DNA of 64,000 bases, taken from NCBI RefSeq assembly GCF_011397635.1, contig NC_064753.1:27800322-27864321 (forward strand), written 5' to 3'. Of this stretch, positions 33,109 through 45,100 are shown piece after piece. Below the pieces are notes generated by a model. The model was given only the letters and a program-made list of their open reading frames with translations, did not search any database and was not told the DNA's origin. Position 1 is the stretch's first letter. Each line of letters begins with the position of its first letter. A program made the translations under genes and the position numbers. Origin of the DNA: Epinephelus fuscoguttatus. Lineage: Eukaryota > Chordata > Actinopteri > Perciformes > Serranidae.

Positions 33109-34847
33109 ATGTTGGCCTGTAGACGGAGTCTCACCGGCACCATGATGTCTGCTCTGCGGGTTCTTCGCAGTAATCAAGTAAATACACTTATACACTGTAA
33201 CCGCTCTCACACTGTGGCTAGCTCATTGGGTCGATCTGTTATGCTAACAGCTGTTAGCTACACTTGATGTAGCTCATGGCACATCCTCGTTTCTGCCTCC
33301 TACAGGTTGTTGTGTCTGGACACGTGCAGAGGGGCCTATCCACACAAACAGACGGAGAAGTCCGCATCGCAAACGTACTGAGGAAGAAGTTTCCGTCAGC
33401 TGCATCGCTCAAAGTTGTGGATATATCAGGTAAGCACTGATCTAACAGCTGACTGGTTGCACCATATTCCAGATATTCAATTAAGCTAATTAGTATGTAG
33501 GTCTGTGGTGCAAACGTATTGTGCATTTGGGTGTTGTTAGTGTGATCCTGTGCTGTGTGTAGGTGGCTGTGGGGCCATGTATGAGATCCATATAGAGTCC
33601 AGTGAGTTCGAGGGAAAACGGACCGTCCAACAACACCAATTAGTCAATCAGGTAAAAAACAACATCAACGACAATCAGACCAACATATTATTATTACCTG
33701 TGACAGACTAAGAGCTTGGTGGTGAAGTGAATAGCATTGTATATTTCATTACAATGCAGTGTTCTGCTGGGAAACCTTGGGTCCAGGCATTCATGTACAG
33801 TGGCATGCACATGTTTGGGCAACCCTGATCAAAAAATTTGTTTACGGTTTGTTTACTGTGAATAGTTAAGTTAGTAAAAGATAAATAGATCTCTACAAGG
33901 CACGAAGCTAAAGATGAAACATGCTTTTTAACATTTTAGGCAAGATTAGTGTATTATTTTGTTTGTTGAAAGGAGCATCACGCAAAAGTTTGGGCACCCT
34001 GAGATATTTGAGCTCTCAGACAACTTTTTGCGGGTCTCAGACATTAATGAGCTTGTTAGGGCTCTGGTTTGTTCACAGTCATCATTTGGAAAGGCCAGGT
34101 GATGCAAATTTTCTAAGCTTTATAAATATTAGGACTCCCGAAACCTTGTCCTGTCAATTAGCAGCCATGTGCTCCTCTAAAAAGCTAGCAAGCAGGAGAA
34201 GGCTACAGGAAGATAGTAAATGTTTTCAGGTAGCGGGTTTCCTCAGTTCATCCCACGAATTGAGCATCCATGGGACAACTAACAGGACTCAAAGTATCCG
34301 CTGCCAATGCCTTGGTGCCAGACACCGCAGGAATTTTGAGGCCAGGTCGATGCCTTGAGCTCTTTGCTATGTTCCTTAGGACATTCCTGAAAAGTTTTTA
34401 TGGCATGGGATGGTGCATTGTCCTGCTGCACTACCATCAGGAAGTGCCATTGTCATGAGGGGTTGTACTTGGTCTGCAATGTTGTTTGAGTGGTTGGAGC
34501 ATGTCGAGTGGCTTCTACATGAATGTTTCCCAGCAAATTGCATTCTAATAAAATGTAAATGTGATTTACTTCACCTGCCAGGGATTTTAACATTTTGGTT
34601 GATTGGTGTATTCTACAGTTGGATTTTTTTGTGTCTTTGTCTATGATTCATATCTGTCAACCTTGCATGTGAGGTTTTTAAGATCATCCCCTTAACTCTG
34701 GTTGATCTTTAACACTTGTAGATGTTTATACTTGTACTGGCTGCATGTTATTCATTAGCTGTTGTGTTTTGTCCTCCACAGGCTCTCAAGGAAGAGATCC
34801 AAGGAATGCACGGACTGCGAATATTCACAGATGTTCCAAAACATTAG
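33109..34847 (+). CDS. bola3: BolA family member 3, mitochondrial Fe-S assembly factor (4 exons, 115 aa)
   Basis: Exons 33109-33177, 33306-33429, 33563-33651 and 34782-34847 join in phase 0/1/0 and end at TAG. The protein (115 aa; human BOLA3 about 107) begins with an arginine-rich mitochondrial presequence (MLACRRSLTGTMMSALRVLR). It continues with EVRIANVLRKKFPSA, the BOLA3 signature GGCGAMYEIHIESSEFEGKR, TVQQHQLVNQALKEEI and ends MHGLRIFTDVPKH. The conserved Cys in GGCGAMY and His in MHGLR are the expected Fe-S ligands shared with GLRX5. BOLA3 helps pass [4Fe-4S] clusters to mitochondrial targets such as lipoate synthase. A second in-frame ATG pair at 33142 could be used, but the first keeps the full presequence. 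Intron 3 carries transposon sequence. Confidence 0.93.
33797..34560. mobile_element. Composite transposon fragments in bola3 intron 3
   Basis: TACAGTGGCATGCACATGTT at 33797 and GCAAAAGTTTGGGCACCC at 33980 resemble Tc1/mariner terminal sequence as commonly seen in fish. Downstream, GGCATGGGATGGTGCATTGTC and CATGAGGGGTTGTACTTGG (34400-34480) resemble a separate, widely distributed vertebrate repeat. Open frames here (for example 33921-34358) are repeat-derived. Confidence 0.5.
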
Positions 34848-35018
34848 ATAAAGTCCCTCTACAGTTCACCCACAACCATTTCCTTCGTTCACCCTATTTA
34901 CTATGGATGTACAGTTTCAAAGAGGATATGTGTAATTCCATAACTGTTCATGTGTCAGAGGGAAAAAAGCAGAGGGATGATATCTCGGGCAGGTTCACAT
35001 TAACAGTGTGAAATGTGT

Positions 35019-35024
35019 AATAAA
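35019..35024 (+). terminator. bola3: bola3 polyadenylation signal
   Basis: AATAAA 172 bases after the bola3 stop codon. The short 3'UTR suits this small housekeeping gene. Confidence 0.65.
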
Positions 35025-35610
35025 TGCAAGATTACGAAGAAGTTATCTTTATTTAAGTAGTGAGATATCTTCTTTGTTGAGATAGTTAAAACCAGTGAAG
35101 GCTACAATACGCACAAAATAACTTGGTACAATATCAAGTCATGTAGATTTCCTCTCAGGGTTGATAATGATTCCAGTGTAAAGATAAGCAGCTGAGAAAG
35201 TAATAAATAGAACTGTCCTCAGCTTTGGATATTTGCTTTCCAGATATTTAAACTGGGAAAAATCTCTTTGTGGGGAATTGTTCTGTAATGTAACTGAGAC
35301 TGATCACAAGTTTGTTACTGTTCCATGAAAGTTAATCAGCTTTAAAATGATTAGTAATCATTGGATTGTACAGGACCTTCCATTCACGCTTCCTATGCAT
35401 TGATAATGCAAGTTGCAATAAAAAGCAGCAGCTTTCCATCACACACTTATTACTTGATTTACTACGGAGGCTTTAGTGATAAACATTTTACAAACACATT
35501 TGCAAAGAAAATGTACATTGCAATAGTGTCAGTTACACCAACTAGTTAAATAAATCTAGTTGTATACGATCCTTGAGATGTTTGGTCTTACTTTTATTGT
35601 TATTCACTTA

Positions 35611-36175
35611 CGGCCGGGCTCCACCGGCTGCAAACGTAAGCGTCACGTCAGCGTAGCGTCGCGGCGTATTCATTTGGGCTCCACTGACTGCGTACGGAAA
35701 TGACACGTAGAGAAGCCAGTGGGGTTGTTTACCGTTTGCCAAGCCAAGAGGCTGCATGTAGGCTGCATGAAATGTTAAAGCATTTTCCACCTAAGTTATT
35801 ACATATATTTGAGTTATCTACAAGTTTACTGTACTGTTTGCCATCTACTCGCTTTCAAATGTCCGCCACGGATATTTACACAATGTCACGGATAAACATG
35901 GGTAAATGCATGAAAAAAAATCATCACATATCACCTCTGATAATGGTTTATTCATTTAAAAACACATTGTGCTCATTTAGCACGCTATTTCATGTAGTTT
36001 GTATCTGCTGGAGGGTCGCGTAGGGGAGTGTAGCGTGACAAAAATAGAAGAGCCGCGTAAAATAGAGAGAGTTGTTGCATCGCTCCCGTCACCAGTGGAG
36101 CCGCTGTAATTGATCAACAGGGGGGCGAGCTGCTATGGGACTCGCACCGCTGACGTGCCCGGTGGAGCCCGGCCG
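35611..36175. mobile_element. PIF/Harbinger-like MITE with TTA target duplication
   Basis: Inverted termini CGGCCGGGCTCCACCGG and CCGGTGGAGCCCGGCCG bound 565 bp, flanked by TTA at 35608-35610 and 36176-36178. A 3-bp TTA target site is typical of PIF/Harbinger. The GC-rich termini contrast with the AT-rich interior. There is no transposase. Confidence 0.8.
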
Positions 36176-36354
36176 TTAGGCTAACGCTTGTAAACAAACC
36201 ACAACAATAGTTATTTTCCAACCTCCTTTCAAAGCAATGTAACAAAGAGTTGAGCAATATTAAAGGTACTGACCACAGACAAGGCCTTTACGAAACTTAA
36301 AGTATTGGTTGACTGAAGAAGTTTCAAAACTACTTGGTATTGGTTTATTTCGGT

Positions 36355-38343
36355 TGATAAATGCAGACCATGTTGTCAACAGTTTCATGTAGGAACTATT
36401 TTCTTTCTATCAAACTACACCAGCCAACCTAATCACCACGCGGAAGCAAGTGTGCATTGACTGCTCGCTCACCTAGCACCACTGAGCTAACACAACAGCT
36501 CAGCTGAGGATGATGCCATTAATGTTTATATCTTGCACTGTCACAAGCATGAGCCTCTCGTCCATGAGTAGATGCACACTTCCTACTGTATGGTGATACG
36601 GTGGCAGGTGAAGTTCATAGACTGTATATAAAGACAGATGACATGACAGTGCCCCAAAAGTGAAGCCGAAACATCTTGATTGCCCCCTGGTGGCTGGCTG
36701 CAGTATAGGTCATAAAGTTTGCCCTCAGTGTTAGTGGATGGGTCATGGGCCAAACTGAAAACTCAAAGTACACATCAAATACATTTTTTCACAAAGGTGG
36801 TTTCTGTCACTTAAGGTAGTTAAAGTTGTTTTTCTGATAAGCTTGATTTTATTTAGATATTTATGCTGCATTCCAGGCAAGTTTCTGAGCCTGTAAGTCA
36901 CCACTTCAAGTCACGACTCACGACTTCATAGCGTTCCAGGCAAGTCATGCCAAACTGTCAAACCAACATGGCGGACCATGTGGGGTTTATGTTCAGATAG
37001 ATAGAGAGATACTTTATTCATCCTGAAGGAAATTCATGATCACTTCTATCGCCAAAGGTGCTGGTTCCTTGCTCATTTGAGCGAAACGGAGGGGGAGAAA
37101 CGGCACACAGATGCTATTATACTTTTTATTTTACGTTAACTGTGTGTTTGGAAACGTATTTTGTATTGATATATCCTTGCACTGAAAACTAGCTAGAGCG
37201 GCTGCCAATAATGCGTTAACATTAGCAGATTTACAGTTAAGCAAAACCTTGGGGGCTGCCATTGTTGTTTAGAGGGTTGTGTGATGTCAGAGAGCATTAC
37301 TCGGAGTACATGATCTGGTACAAGTTCACGGGTGCTAAGTTACGGGTTTGACTGTCTTCCAGTGCAATTTCACGGGTAGAAGGTTGTAAAAACGCGGGTT
37401 AAGGGTTGCCTGGCACTCGCAATTAATGCTTGGATTTTGCAACATGATTGACAACTGTGTAAGCCAATCAGTGGGCTTGTATTCAGTGGCTCTGCTCACA
37501 ATTGGCCAGGCAGGTGTATGAGCGGGAAATGTGATACCATGGAGATGCTACTCCACAACAATGCCTGTTTTAGATCACAAGAGTATTATTTTTGGAGTGT
37601 CATTAAAAGATACAAAATTGGACCTCATGATAAATGTTTTACTTATTTTAGCAAAATTTTTTATTCACAAAGCTAAATTTATTAAAACCCCACCCATCTT
37701 TATTGGCTACTATAATGAAATTCAACTTTACACCAAGTCCCTTAAAAGTATAAACTCCAAACATGCAAAAGACCTCTGTAGACTAATTGGCAATGAATAA
37801 ATATTTTAAATTTGCCATTCAGCCTTATTACATCTTACATCATTTTATTTATTATTATTATTAATTTTTTTATTTATTTATTTATTTATTATTTTTTGCA
37901 TTATACTCAGTAATGATTAATTTATGATTTACTCAATTTGGTACTCATGTTAAATAATTGATATTTGCCTTGTTATGTTGTACATTATCCTTTTTCTAAT
38001 GGTTAAATAAAGAGAGAGAAAAAAAAAAAAAAAACCATGGAGATGCTACTGTGCAGACCCTGGCTCTACATGATGTCACCAGCGCAACATGGCAGCGGCC
38101 TTATCTGGAATATTTGCGCTTCACTTCTGTACAGTGGTTAGCTTGGACTAACGGTCCATGATGGCGTCATGGTGAATTTTCAAAATTTCAGAATTTGACA
38201 TGAAGACAGTAAGGTTGTCGTTTCAGTAAATGTCTATGGCTGATATTTAGCCTTGTCACAGCACCAAAACAATGTAGGCTGATAAATAACACTAAAGGTA
38301 AGAGGAAAAATATATATTTTTGATTTGGGGCAGGACTGTCCCT
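36355..38343. mobile_element. TTAA MITE, AGGGACAGTTC family (copy 2), enlarged by later insertions
   Basis: The segment at about 36375-36600 matches the interior of the copy at 19998-20744 (CAGTTTCATGTAGGAACTA, CTCAGCTGAGGATGATGCC, GAGCCTCTCGTCCATGAGTA). A matching right end GGGGCAGGACTGTCCCT with TTAA (38344-38347) lies far downstream. Between them are other repeats, including GTATATAAAGACAGATGACA with TTGATTGCCCCCTGGTGGC (36620-36700), a CATTCCAGGCAAGT-bounded block (about 36868-37415) and a LINE insertion. The left boundary is uncertain. Confidence 0.5.
37536..38050 (+). mobile_element. 5'-truncated L1-type LINE with perfect 17-bp target duplication
   Basis: The 17-mer ACCATGGAGATGCTACT occurs at 37536-37552 and again at 38034-38050. 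The insert (37553-38033) ends in AATAAAGAGAGAG plus a poly-A run. Its open frame (to the TAA at about 37798-37800) encodes LLILAKFFIHKAKFIKTPP, IGYYNEIQLYTKSLKSIN and KHAKDLCRLI, matching the C-terminal end of L1-clade reverse transcriptase proteins. The rest of the element is missing from the 5' side, as is usual after target-primed reverse transcription. Confidence 0.88.
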
Positions 38344-38522
38344 TTAACGTTATAAAGTTATAATATATCAGCGCTAACGTTAGCTTGTTTTCTTTGCCGG
38401 CTAATGTTAGCTTGGACTAACGGTTGATGGCGTCGTGTGAATTTTCAAAAATTTCAGGAATTTTGACATGTGAAGACAGTAAGGTTGTCGTTTAAAATGT
38501 TTTAAAGTATTTAGCCTTTGTC
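38139..38522. repeat. Direct duplication of about 100 bp
   Basis: GTTAGCTTGGACTAACGGTCCATGATGG...AAGACAGTAAGGTTGTCGTTT at about 38139-38230 recurs at about 38407-38492 (TTAGCTTGGACTAACGGTTG, GACAGTAAGGTTGTCGTTT). Two further GCTAACGTTAGC-type motifs lie between the copies. Confidence 0.7.
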
Positions 38523-38704
38523 AAGCAGCACCACTACTGTATTCACGCCCCCCCTCCCCCCCCCACACACACACACAGTAAAGCATCATTAACAAGCTAG
38601 CTTACCTTTGAGGAGACATGACAGAAACTTGAAGGTGACGGCTGAACTAACATTTCCCAGGCCCACCTGAAGGCACCACACTTGTTGCAGGATCTCGGTA
38701 GCTC

Positions 38705-38731
38705 TGTGTGTGCGTGTGTGTGTGTGTGTGT
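38705..38731. repeat. (TG)n microsatellite upstream of vat1l
   Basis: Alternating TG with one CG interruption, about 400 bases upstream of the vat1l start. Confidence 0.9.
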
Positions 38732-39006
38732 TGTGAGTCACGGATGAGTTACTATCAGACTACAGCTAATACAGACAAAGTTTTGCACACTGTTCACCAG
38801 CAGATGGTGCACTTCATACTTTAGCGCATTGCAAGCAAAACCAGCACACAGGGAGGAATTATAATCCAGATTCTAGAGATGGGAAAAGTTGAATTAAACA
38901 GTATCTAACGTTATGTGATTTAAAGGTGTAGGGATGATAATGCAGGGCTTAAATGCCGCATGACTGAGTAAAAGTGCAGACGGTGAGATTTCAGGCTCCG
39001 CCGTGA

Positions 39007-39114
39007 ATAAGCATCCACACAGCGCCTGTCAGTGCCCAGGCTGCACACCACATCACTCTGAACCCCGAGGAGGAGCAAGCGGCAGACGTGGAGTCGTCCG
39101 GCGATGCCAAAGAA
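39007..39114 (+). other. vat1l: Possible N-terminal coding extension of vat1l upstream of the first ATG
   Basis: The vat1l frame is open upstream of the ATG at 39115 as far as a TGA at 39004-39006. It reads LNPEEEQAADVESSGDAKE directly before MRAV. Human VAT1L, as I remember it, has an acidic N-terminal extension ending GDAQE at exactly this place. There is no in-frame ATG in the open stretch. Explanations are an upstream 5' exon spliced to an acceptor such as the CCCAG at about 39034-39039, a non-AUG start (CTG at 39058-39060), or simply a conserved 5'UTR. Confidence 0.45.
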
Positions 39115-42100
39115 ATGCGAGCGGTGATACTGGCAGGTTTTGGAGGTCTCAGCAAACTCAGGGTGAGCAAGAAAGCAATGCCCGAGCCTCAGGATGGTGA
39201 AGTGAAGATCCGCGTCAAAGCATGGTAAATATGAACACATGAGGGATGCATTTTATGTGTACTTGTGGACTGTGATGTACTCTGTCCTCCCCTGTTGCAT
39301 GCCCACGCTTTACTGTATATCTGACAAGTATGAAGGCTGAATGTTGTTGGAAAATTTCGCAGTCATGAAGCCACAGGTCTTTTCTAGTGCAGGAGGTTGG
39401 CTGACTGTATGGAGATCAAACTGTTGCCAGCCAAGCCAACATTTCCAGGCAGATTTAGTCATTTAAAATCACAGTTTCTGTTTGATAATAGCAGCACTTA
39501 CAATGCAAATGAGCTCCCAGCTGCGGAAGATTACAGTGTTGACAAAATCATAGTTAGGGAAATAGTGTTTGTAATAGAGAATGCCTGTTGAATCTGTCCT
39601 TGTATCCACAGGGGAATAGCCTGTGACTCACTGCTGACTATAAAGACATAAATAGTACAAGGCAACCCCTAACATTTCTGAACAGCTCATAAGTATTTGA
39701 TTTAATTTGTGTCAGTGGGTAGAGGCAGCTCAGATGCATGATCTCTTCTCAGATATTGAATCAGATTGATTTAATGTCAAGAAACTGTAAGGTCATATTT
39801 ATTCTTTGTCACAGTGGCTTGAATTTCCTGGACCTGATGGTACGTCAGGGGACCATTGATAATCCTCCCAAACCTCCTCTTGTCCCTGGGTTTGAATGCT
39901 CTGGAATAGTAGAGTCAGTAGGTGAAAACACAACAGGATTTGAGGTTAGTGTCATTGCAACTGTGTAATTCTGTGATGTATGAATGAATTTGATCAGTTT
40001 CTGACCAACCAAATCAACAAAAATAAAAACGTGATGTAAGCCTAATAATGAGAAACCTATTAAATTAATCCTCAATCAACTAACAACTTCCTCTTTAGTG
40101 CCACATGCTTGTTTCCCATTAGTGTCTGCTTGTTATCCAGCTACTCTAACATGTTTCTTCCAGATAGGCGACAGAGTTATGGCCTTTGTCAATTACAATG
40201 CCTGGGCAGAAGTGGTTTGCACGCCAGTGGATTATGTCTACAAGATGCCAGAGGAAATGACTTTTGCTGAGGCCGCAGGGTTCTCCCTGAACTTTGTGGC
40301 TGCCTATATGATGCTCTTTGAGGTGGCCAATCTGAGAGAGGGGATGTCAGTGTTGGTTCACTCAGCAGGAGGTGGTGTAGTAAGTGCATTTCTTTTATGA
40401 TTATTGCACAGCTGCACAACAAGTACATCGAGCTCTTATTACAGCTGCAAATGAAACAAGTTGTTTGCTCCCTGTCATTACTTACATTATAGTAACTGCT
40501 GTTTATGTCACAGTGCAAAATGAAAATATGTACTATAAATTATTACTTTAACTTCTTGAACATAATTTTAAGTAAATTAAAATTTGGAATGACTGGAAGA
40601 AATGCATAAAGGAATACTTCATCCATAAATTGACCATTTGTATATCAATTGGCAATGCCATATTTCCTTGAAATCCTAAAGAAAACTTTGTTTTTCTTGC
40701 ATTCCTCAACAGAAAATGGGGAACATAATGATTTATTGATTGTGCACCATGTTAAATAACAGCAAACGTATATAAAAACATGCACTGACAAACTCTCACA
40801 CAACTCGTACAGTATATTCCAAGTCTCATTTATCCAACTATTTGCTCAGTACTTCTTAAACACATACATTTTCATTTAAAAACCTTTGTATTGGAGTCTG
40901 GCTTTAAAGAGAGCGTAGATAAGTTTCACTTCAGGTTCAGTTTTAATAGTAACATCTTAGCAAAAATGTATGTGTTTGGGAAGTACTGAGCATATGACTG
41001 GATAAATGAGACTTAGATTATACTGCACGAGTTGTGTGAGAGTTTGTAAATGGATGTTTCAATATAGTTTTGCTTTAGTAAAATGTGGTTTGTCGGTTTC
41101 CGTGGATGTAAGAATGTAAGAAACACAACGTTTCTTAACAAATTCAAGGCAACACAGTGTCACTAACTGATTTACAAATGGTTGTTTTGTGGGTGAAATA
41201 TTCCTGTAATTTTTCAAATAACGAGCTAAGAATTCCAATTTGTTATTTCCATGGCCAAGGCAAGTTCATTCAGTATTTGTGAAAATGAGCTACTCTCCCT
41301 CAAAGCCAGAAACCAGACAAGTAAGTCTCAAACTTGTGAGGTCATGGGTATAAAGTCTGGAGCTGCTCCATAGACAATGAGTGGGAGACTGAATTTGTGG
41401 ATCCACAGGATGTTTCTTTTCTTTTTTATACCCAAATGAGCTTTATTTTATTGCAGTTTACTCAGTCCTAAAATAGAAAATGTACCCATATACTCAGAAC
41501 ATTCCCATCTGTGCTCTCTGTGTCATCTATGACATTTTCCCAATTCATTGTCTGTGGAGCAGCTCCAGACTTTATACTTGATGACATCACAAATTTGAAT
41601 TTTAGCCCTCTAGTCTTTTGATTTGGGAGAGTTACTGATCATTTTGGACTATCTTGGACTAGGGTTGGGCGATATGTCCTAAAAATTATATCATGATATT
41701 TTTAGGCTCCATCTCAATACACGATATATATCAATATTTTAAATCTCCTCAAAAGCACTTAATTCATGCAAGGACTGGGAGACAAAATCGAACTTAACAG
41801 TATTTCTGACCAAATACCAAAAAGATGTAGGGATGACTATTGTTATTTTTTTCCCCATACAATATTAACACAATGAGATTCTTGATCAATAATCATCAAT
41901 AATGTGGATATAATGACTAAATGGGTGATGGCAAGAAGACTGGTAAGTTGATAAATTTACATCACTTTACTGTAATGCAACCTTTAAAATAAGGGGAAAA
42001 ACACCATTTATGCCATATCATGATACAACAATATCCAAAATCTAAGACAGTAGTCTCGTATCTTGATAATGATATGACACATTCATATAGCCCAGCCCTA

Positions 42101-45100
42101 TCTTGGATCATAGGAATAACATGGACATAGTTCCCCTTTAACAACATTACTATAACTCACTATTACTGTAAATCTTTAGAGTGAAACCTCCATGTTTTCA
42201 GGCAGTGATAAGTTGTTGTTACTGTGTGTTGTTTTCAGGGTCAAGCTGTGGCTCAGCTGTGTTCCACTGTACCTAACGTCACCGTGTTCGGGATCGCCTC
42301 ATGTTTCAAACATGCAGCCATCAGAGACTCTGTGACTCACCTTTTTGACAGAAACGTCGATTACATACAAGAAGTGAAAAAGTAAGCACAGGAAGTTTGA
42401 TTGATTTGAGTCTGTATTTAGCTCCTCATTGTGTGTTTTCCCAGCATTGATTTGTTCATGTTAAAAAATTAATTTCTAGGCTTCGTCGGGCATGTCTGCT
42501 GTAGCATGTTATACATCTGCACTAATGTGATAACGTGGACCTCAGTGAGTGCAGAGGGCTACGTGAGGAGGCAGATGTTACCTGTTGCCTTATTTGGTCT
42601 TGTGTGGCCGTGGTCCCCATGGCAACTCACGGCTCATCTGAGAGAGCGGCAGCATTGTGTAGGGCGGAGGTCTGCACTGGCAATGTGGAACAACTGAGCC
42701 AATTAGGGCCAAGCAGTGATGCCCTACACATTCCATTCACAACACAGCACAGCACAGCGTCGACCTGTTTGCACTTCAGAGAAAACACATCCTTAGGTCT
42801 GATGTAATATGACAACACAGGCTTACTGCTGTGATGTTTTAATTCCTAAATTTTGTGATTATTTAGAGTACTTCAACACCATGCTGCCTCCTCTGCCTCA
42901 GAAGGCCATAGCAGTAGTTTGTTATTACCCTGTTGAGTTCATCGGGACACATGCACCATACATGAAACACACTGTTTGACTATATTTTTCAGATTATAAT
43001 ACATTTGGATTCAAATATTTTTGTCATGAGCACCGATTGTTGCATGTTCTCTGCCTACATATCAGTGGTACTGGATTAATGTGCCTTTCATCTCTCTGAC
43101 CCACACATTCCTCTCAGGATCAAGAGCAAAGTACAATTAAATTAGTCTTTTTACAAAAGGCAAAAAAACCCTGGGAATCACAAGACCACCAAGCAGTTTA
43201 GCCAAGCAGGTGTCCAGGGCCACAAGGCAGAAAGTAGCTGCCTTGATAACAACATGCCTTTCATTCTTCCACATACACATCTTTAATGAGTCTCATTATG
43301 GCAGACTTTCTTGTCTGACTGATTCCGTGTGCGATCATTAAATCTTTCTGTAACATGTTAGAAAGCATGTTGCTGGTGAGGAGTGATGTGGGCATTGCAA
43401 AACACCAAGTGCTTTATAAGAAAACTGTAGGCAGAGGCAAAAGCAAAAACGTGGGTTGTATACTGCAACTTTTTCCTCAGAGTAATACTCCAGAGAATCA
43501 AGGCTCATAACTTATGAATCCATGATTGGATGAAATCTCAAGCAGCTCCAGAGTATGACTCACAGGCTGAATATATGTATGGACCTATAGAATATGGTTT
43601 GCACTTTTACATTCAGTGCTCACAGTCATAAACTAGGTAACACAGCCACGTCACTGTAAATGTATGAAGCTTAGCTCTCTTCTAATTGTACTTTATCGGT
43701 TATTAACGGTGAGTTGCTTTACTGATTTGTTGATAGAAAAGATCAATCTGCATCTATTGCAGGGCTGCAACTAATTTTCATTATTGATTAAAGCTGGGGC
43801 AGAAATCTTGATAAGATTAATAAAAGAAAATCGCAGAATTTGAAAGTACACCCTCCTCCTGTAGCTCTTCTCTCTTCCCTCTCTGTCCAAAGCCCCTTCC
43901 ACCAGACGACCACGGGTGTATACACATGCTTCATACTGCCAGTGAGCCAGTGTTTCCCATACATTGATTCATTTAATCTTAATTCATTACAGAGTTGTCC
44001 TCTCTCTACTAGACCATGAATGAGACATGAATTAGCCAGCAAACATTAGACACACCACCATCCCTCTGCTGGCAGCAACTCGTGAGACGGACCTTTAGTC
44101 TGCGGCTTTTGTGGATGGAATTCAGTCAATGCAAACCCACAGGATGTGTAACAGCAGCAAAGGAAATTTGGTGATCCAACGGGGGGTCAGGGTTGTCTGG
44201 TCTCCTGGAGCTGGGGTTTGTGCTGGTTGGATTTGTGCTGCTTTAGCCACTGACTGAGGGTCCGTTCCTCGGGCTGGTGCCAGCCCTCCCCCTGCTGAGC
44301 TAGTCCGTAGTGGCATGGAGTGAGGTGGAGGACACGCTGTGATTCCAGGCTCTGGGTAATGTTAGCCACATAAACATGGCTTTGAGCCTTTGGTTCTGGT
44401 TAGCAGACGGCTAAACTATTAACATTTTTTTAGAAAAAGAGAGAGACAGCTGGTTGCTCTGTATATACAAACGTACATCAAAACCTTGTGTGGGGTGCTC
44501 ATGGAGAACGGGAAACAACAGGATTGACAGGAAGGCAATCCAGGCACTCCGAAAAATGTATAAAACAAGAAAGGAAATATGAAGAAGCCTTTAATGTAAT
44601 GGTTAAATTGTTAAAAGAGCCAACATGTTTGGACCACTGCAGGTCTTCGTCAGAGCTTTTAAAATGTTTTTGTACGTTTACGAAGACAAGGTGGTGGAGT
44701 GCAGTGGTCCAAACATGTTGGCTCTTTTAATGATATAGCCACAACAATAAAGGCTTTTTAATATTTCGTTTCGCATTTTATTTATTTTTCAGAGTGCCTG
44801 AATTACCCTCCTGTCGATCCTGTTAACATTTTCTCTCTATCTCTAAAACACGTTGCTGAGTTTGACGTTTTTTTTTTTTTATTCTTTTATTGTCAGACTC
44901 TCTCACAGCTTAGATTTTCTAAAGCCTGAAAACAGAGCCAAGAAGAGGTTCAGAAGTCTAGTGTTCACTTGGTCCAGTTGAATTTCAATATGCTCAAAGT
45001 TCATCATGGGATTTCTGCCCAGTAACACCAACAATAAACTGCCTACCCAAACTTTAATCTGCTGATTATTTTAATCATTTGGACTGTCAAAGAATATACG

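Noticed and set aside
33921-34358. 145-codon plus-strand open frame
   Set aside because: Consists of transposon sequence in bola3 intron 3.
40020-40080. Possible alternative extension of vat1l exon 2
   Set aside because: The GTTAGT donor at 39945 joins in phase with exon 3 to give the conserved GFEIGDRVMAF junction.
42506-42807. Overlapping plus-strand frames in vat1l intron 4
   Set aside because: No similarity to the VAT1L family; exons 4 and 5 join cleanly without them.
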